Source: Rotaria socialis
Lineage: Eukaryota; Rotifera; Eurotatoria; Philodinida; Philodinidae
NCBI GenBank assembly: GCA_905331475.1
Contig: CAJNYU010002662.1
Span: 133,874 to 197,873, forward strand
DNA: 64,000 nucleotides
Reading direction: 5' to 3'
This document shows, piece by piece, positions 62,542 through 64,000 of the stretch. The notes beneath the pieces were generated by a model, which ran no database searches, was not told the DNA's origin, and was given only the letters and a program-made list of their open reading frames with translations. Numbering within the stretch: the first letter of the stretch is position 1; every line of letters begins with the position of its first letter. The translations under genes and the position numbers were made by a program.

Positions 62542-64000
62542 CATGTTTTTTTTTTCTCAATAAATAGTTTAATTAATTATCTTTCATAGTAAAGATGATT
62601 TTTCATTGATTTAGGAAGTTTTTAATTGATAATTATGGTCTATTTTTCCATGAGTGGTACAATATCAACTATATGTAATATTACTTACTCAACAATTAAT
62701 TCATACTTGATTGCTCAAAGTATCGTATCAGAGTCTGAAGCAGATCTACTTTACTTTTGAATCTATTTTTCTTACCTCTGTCGGCAACAATCTTTACCTT
62801 TTCTTTAAAATTTCCTACATAATGATGATTAGCTGACATTAAAATATTGTTTTGCGCAAGAAAAAGACAGAAAAGTGATGTATAAAAAATCAAATTACTG
62901 TCGTCTACTAAATTTTCGAGTAGATTTGCCATTCTTTTATTGAACATTCATTAATATCATAGTTAATTTCGTTATTTTGTTCGCATGTGTCAAACTTGAA
63001 CTTTGACTTCAATCATGAAAGTACTCTTTGCGTATTCAATTTATCTGGAATTTCAAAACGAATAACTTAGTTAGATGATATAATGGCACAACCAATCACA
63101 AAGATTCTCCTGTGTACATTCATTTCACGAAAACATAAGTACGTGAGTTTTAATACGTCAAATTCAACATTTTAACTTTGTCATGTGAGGAAAACAACAG
63201 GATATTTATTGTAATTCTTAGTGTTTAACAAAAGCACAAGTTATTGAATTTAGTTCATTGATAAATATAATTAGGTTTCTTATTTCTTATTAGAATATAA
63301 ATTTTTGGCTTCATTTATAGTTGTTTGTGCAGATAATTCTGAGCAAAATCAAGATTTTACGATTTTACGATTCTTGTTTTTGTATCATTGAGATCTACTC
63401 TATTGTATTGTCAGTTTCTGAATAGATAGTTTGAGTTCTCAGCTACACTTAGGCTCAAAATATAACTCGATGTCTTCAAGTGAAAGGTAGCCACTAATTA
63501 CAATCGGATTTCTTGGAATAGATTATAGGAATAATTTTGAGTAATACGCTAAATGTTGAATTTTATTATTAAATGGCCACATGAGATATTCATTTGAATT
63601 AATCAAAATGCACAAGCTGTTTGAGAAGGTAGAGCAGGAAAAATATTATCCTAATTAAAAGAGTTATTTTTTATTTTGATTGAAGACAGCATTAATTTCA
63701 TTACAATTTGTTTTCTTAATAAAAAGCTAAAGATACAATCATTACCACCTCTACAAAATTGCCATAAAGATGTTATAATATGTCAGATGAGGATAATAAT
63801 TCCAATTGATGCAGATATATATATATATATACATAATGGATATAATATGTAGCGAAAAAAAACATATCACAAAAAACGCGACAAATTATGTGATTGATGA
63901 TAACGTTCAATTTGTTTCCAATAGATTTTATGTTCTTGAACTAGCGCATGTATCATAATAAAAATCTTCAACTCATGTATGATACTCATTGCATTATATC
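62542..64000. other. Right-end intergenic region; no supported gene
   Basis: Contains the poly(A) signal of the transporter gene at 62559-62564. The minus-strand ORF at 62696-62947 has no motif. A (TA)n tract lies at ~63815-63832. Nothing else is recognised up to the window end. Confidence 0.4.

Overview
The window is nuclear DNA of a small-genome invertebrate, most likely a bdelloid rotifer. The sequence is AT-rich, and genes are cut by many short GT-AG introns, mostly about 45-80 bp with a few near 1-1.4 kb. Conserved animal genes sit beside a bacterial-type UvrD helicase that carries ten introns, as expected for a long-resident horizontally acquired gene. A decayed fragment at 11.1 kb resembles a large bdelloid F-box-like family. 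The rotifer assignment is inference; I could run no search. All exon boundaries below were read by eye and checked for reading-frame continuity.

Layout: 0-0.56 kb, a non-autonomous inverted-repeat element. 2.2-4.0 kb (-), FOXJ1-like forkhead factor. 8.0-9.2 kb, a possible 63-aa membrane microprotein (+) facing a three-exon tetraspanin (-). 10.7-14.8 kb is a repeat-rich accessory zone: a truncated repeat copy next to the only ambiguous base (11092), a broken F-box-like fragment, a truncated membrane-protein paralog split by a dead DD37D-type mariner with intact TIRs and TA target sites, and then the apparently intact paralog. 16.9-26.8 kb holds two DAF-36/Neverland-type Rieske oxygenases pointing at each other. 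Between them lie a globin lacking the proximal histidine, a hAT-type MITE with a perfect 8-bp target duplication, and two copies of a hairpin-flanked repeat.

28.0-32.4 kb (-) is the 11-exon UvrD gene. 33.1-38.0 kb (-) is USP10 in 12 exons. 38-44.3 kb shows no gene. 44.3-46.3 kb (-) is FOXO. 46.3-54.6 kb is gene-poor with two inverted-repeat structures. 54.6-55.2 kb (-) is PAM16/Magmas, 56.3-60.2 kb (-) is ABCE1 in 12 exons, and 61.1-62.5 kb (+) is an SLC49A4-like transporter. The final 1.5 kb shows nothing.

The genes form no operon or pathway module. They are housekeeping functions (ribosome recycling, mitochondrial import, deubiquitination), two developmental or stress transcription factors, a sterol-processing pair, and one probable acquired DNA-repair helicase. 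The most interesting items are the globin with Asp at the heme-ligand position, the domesticated UvrD, a FOXO with no recognisable Akt site, and the repeat family whose conserved end lies outside its inverted repeats. I found no tRNA, rRNA or CRISPR array.
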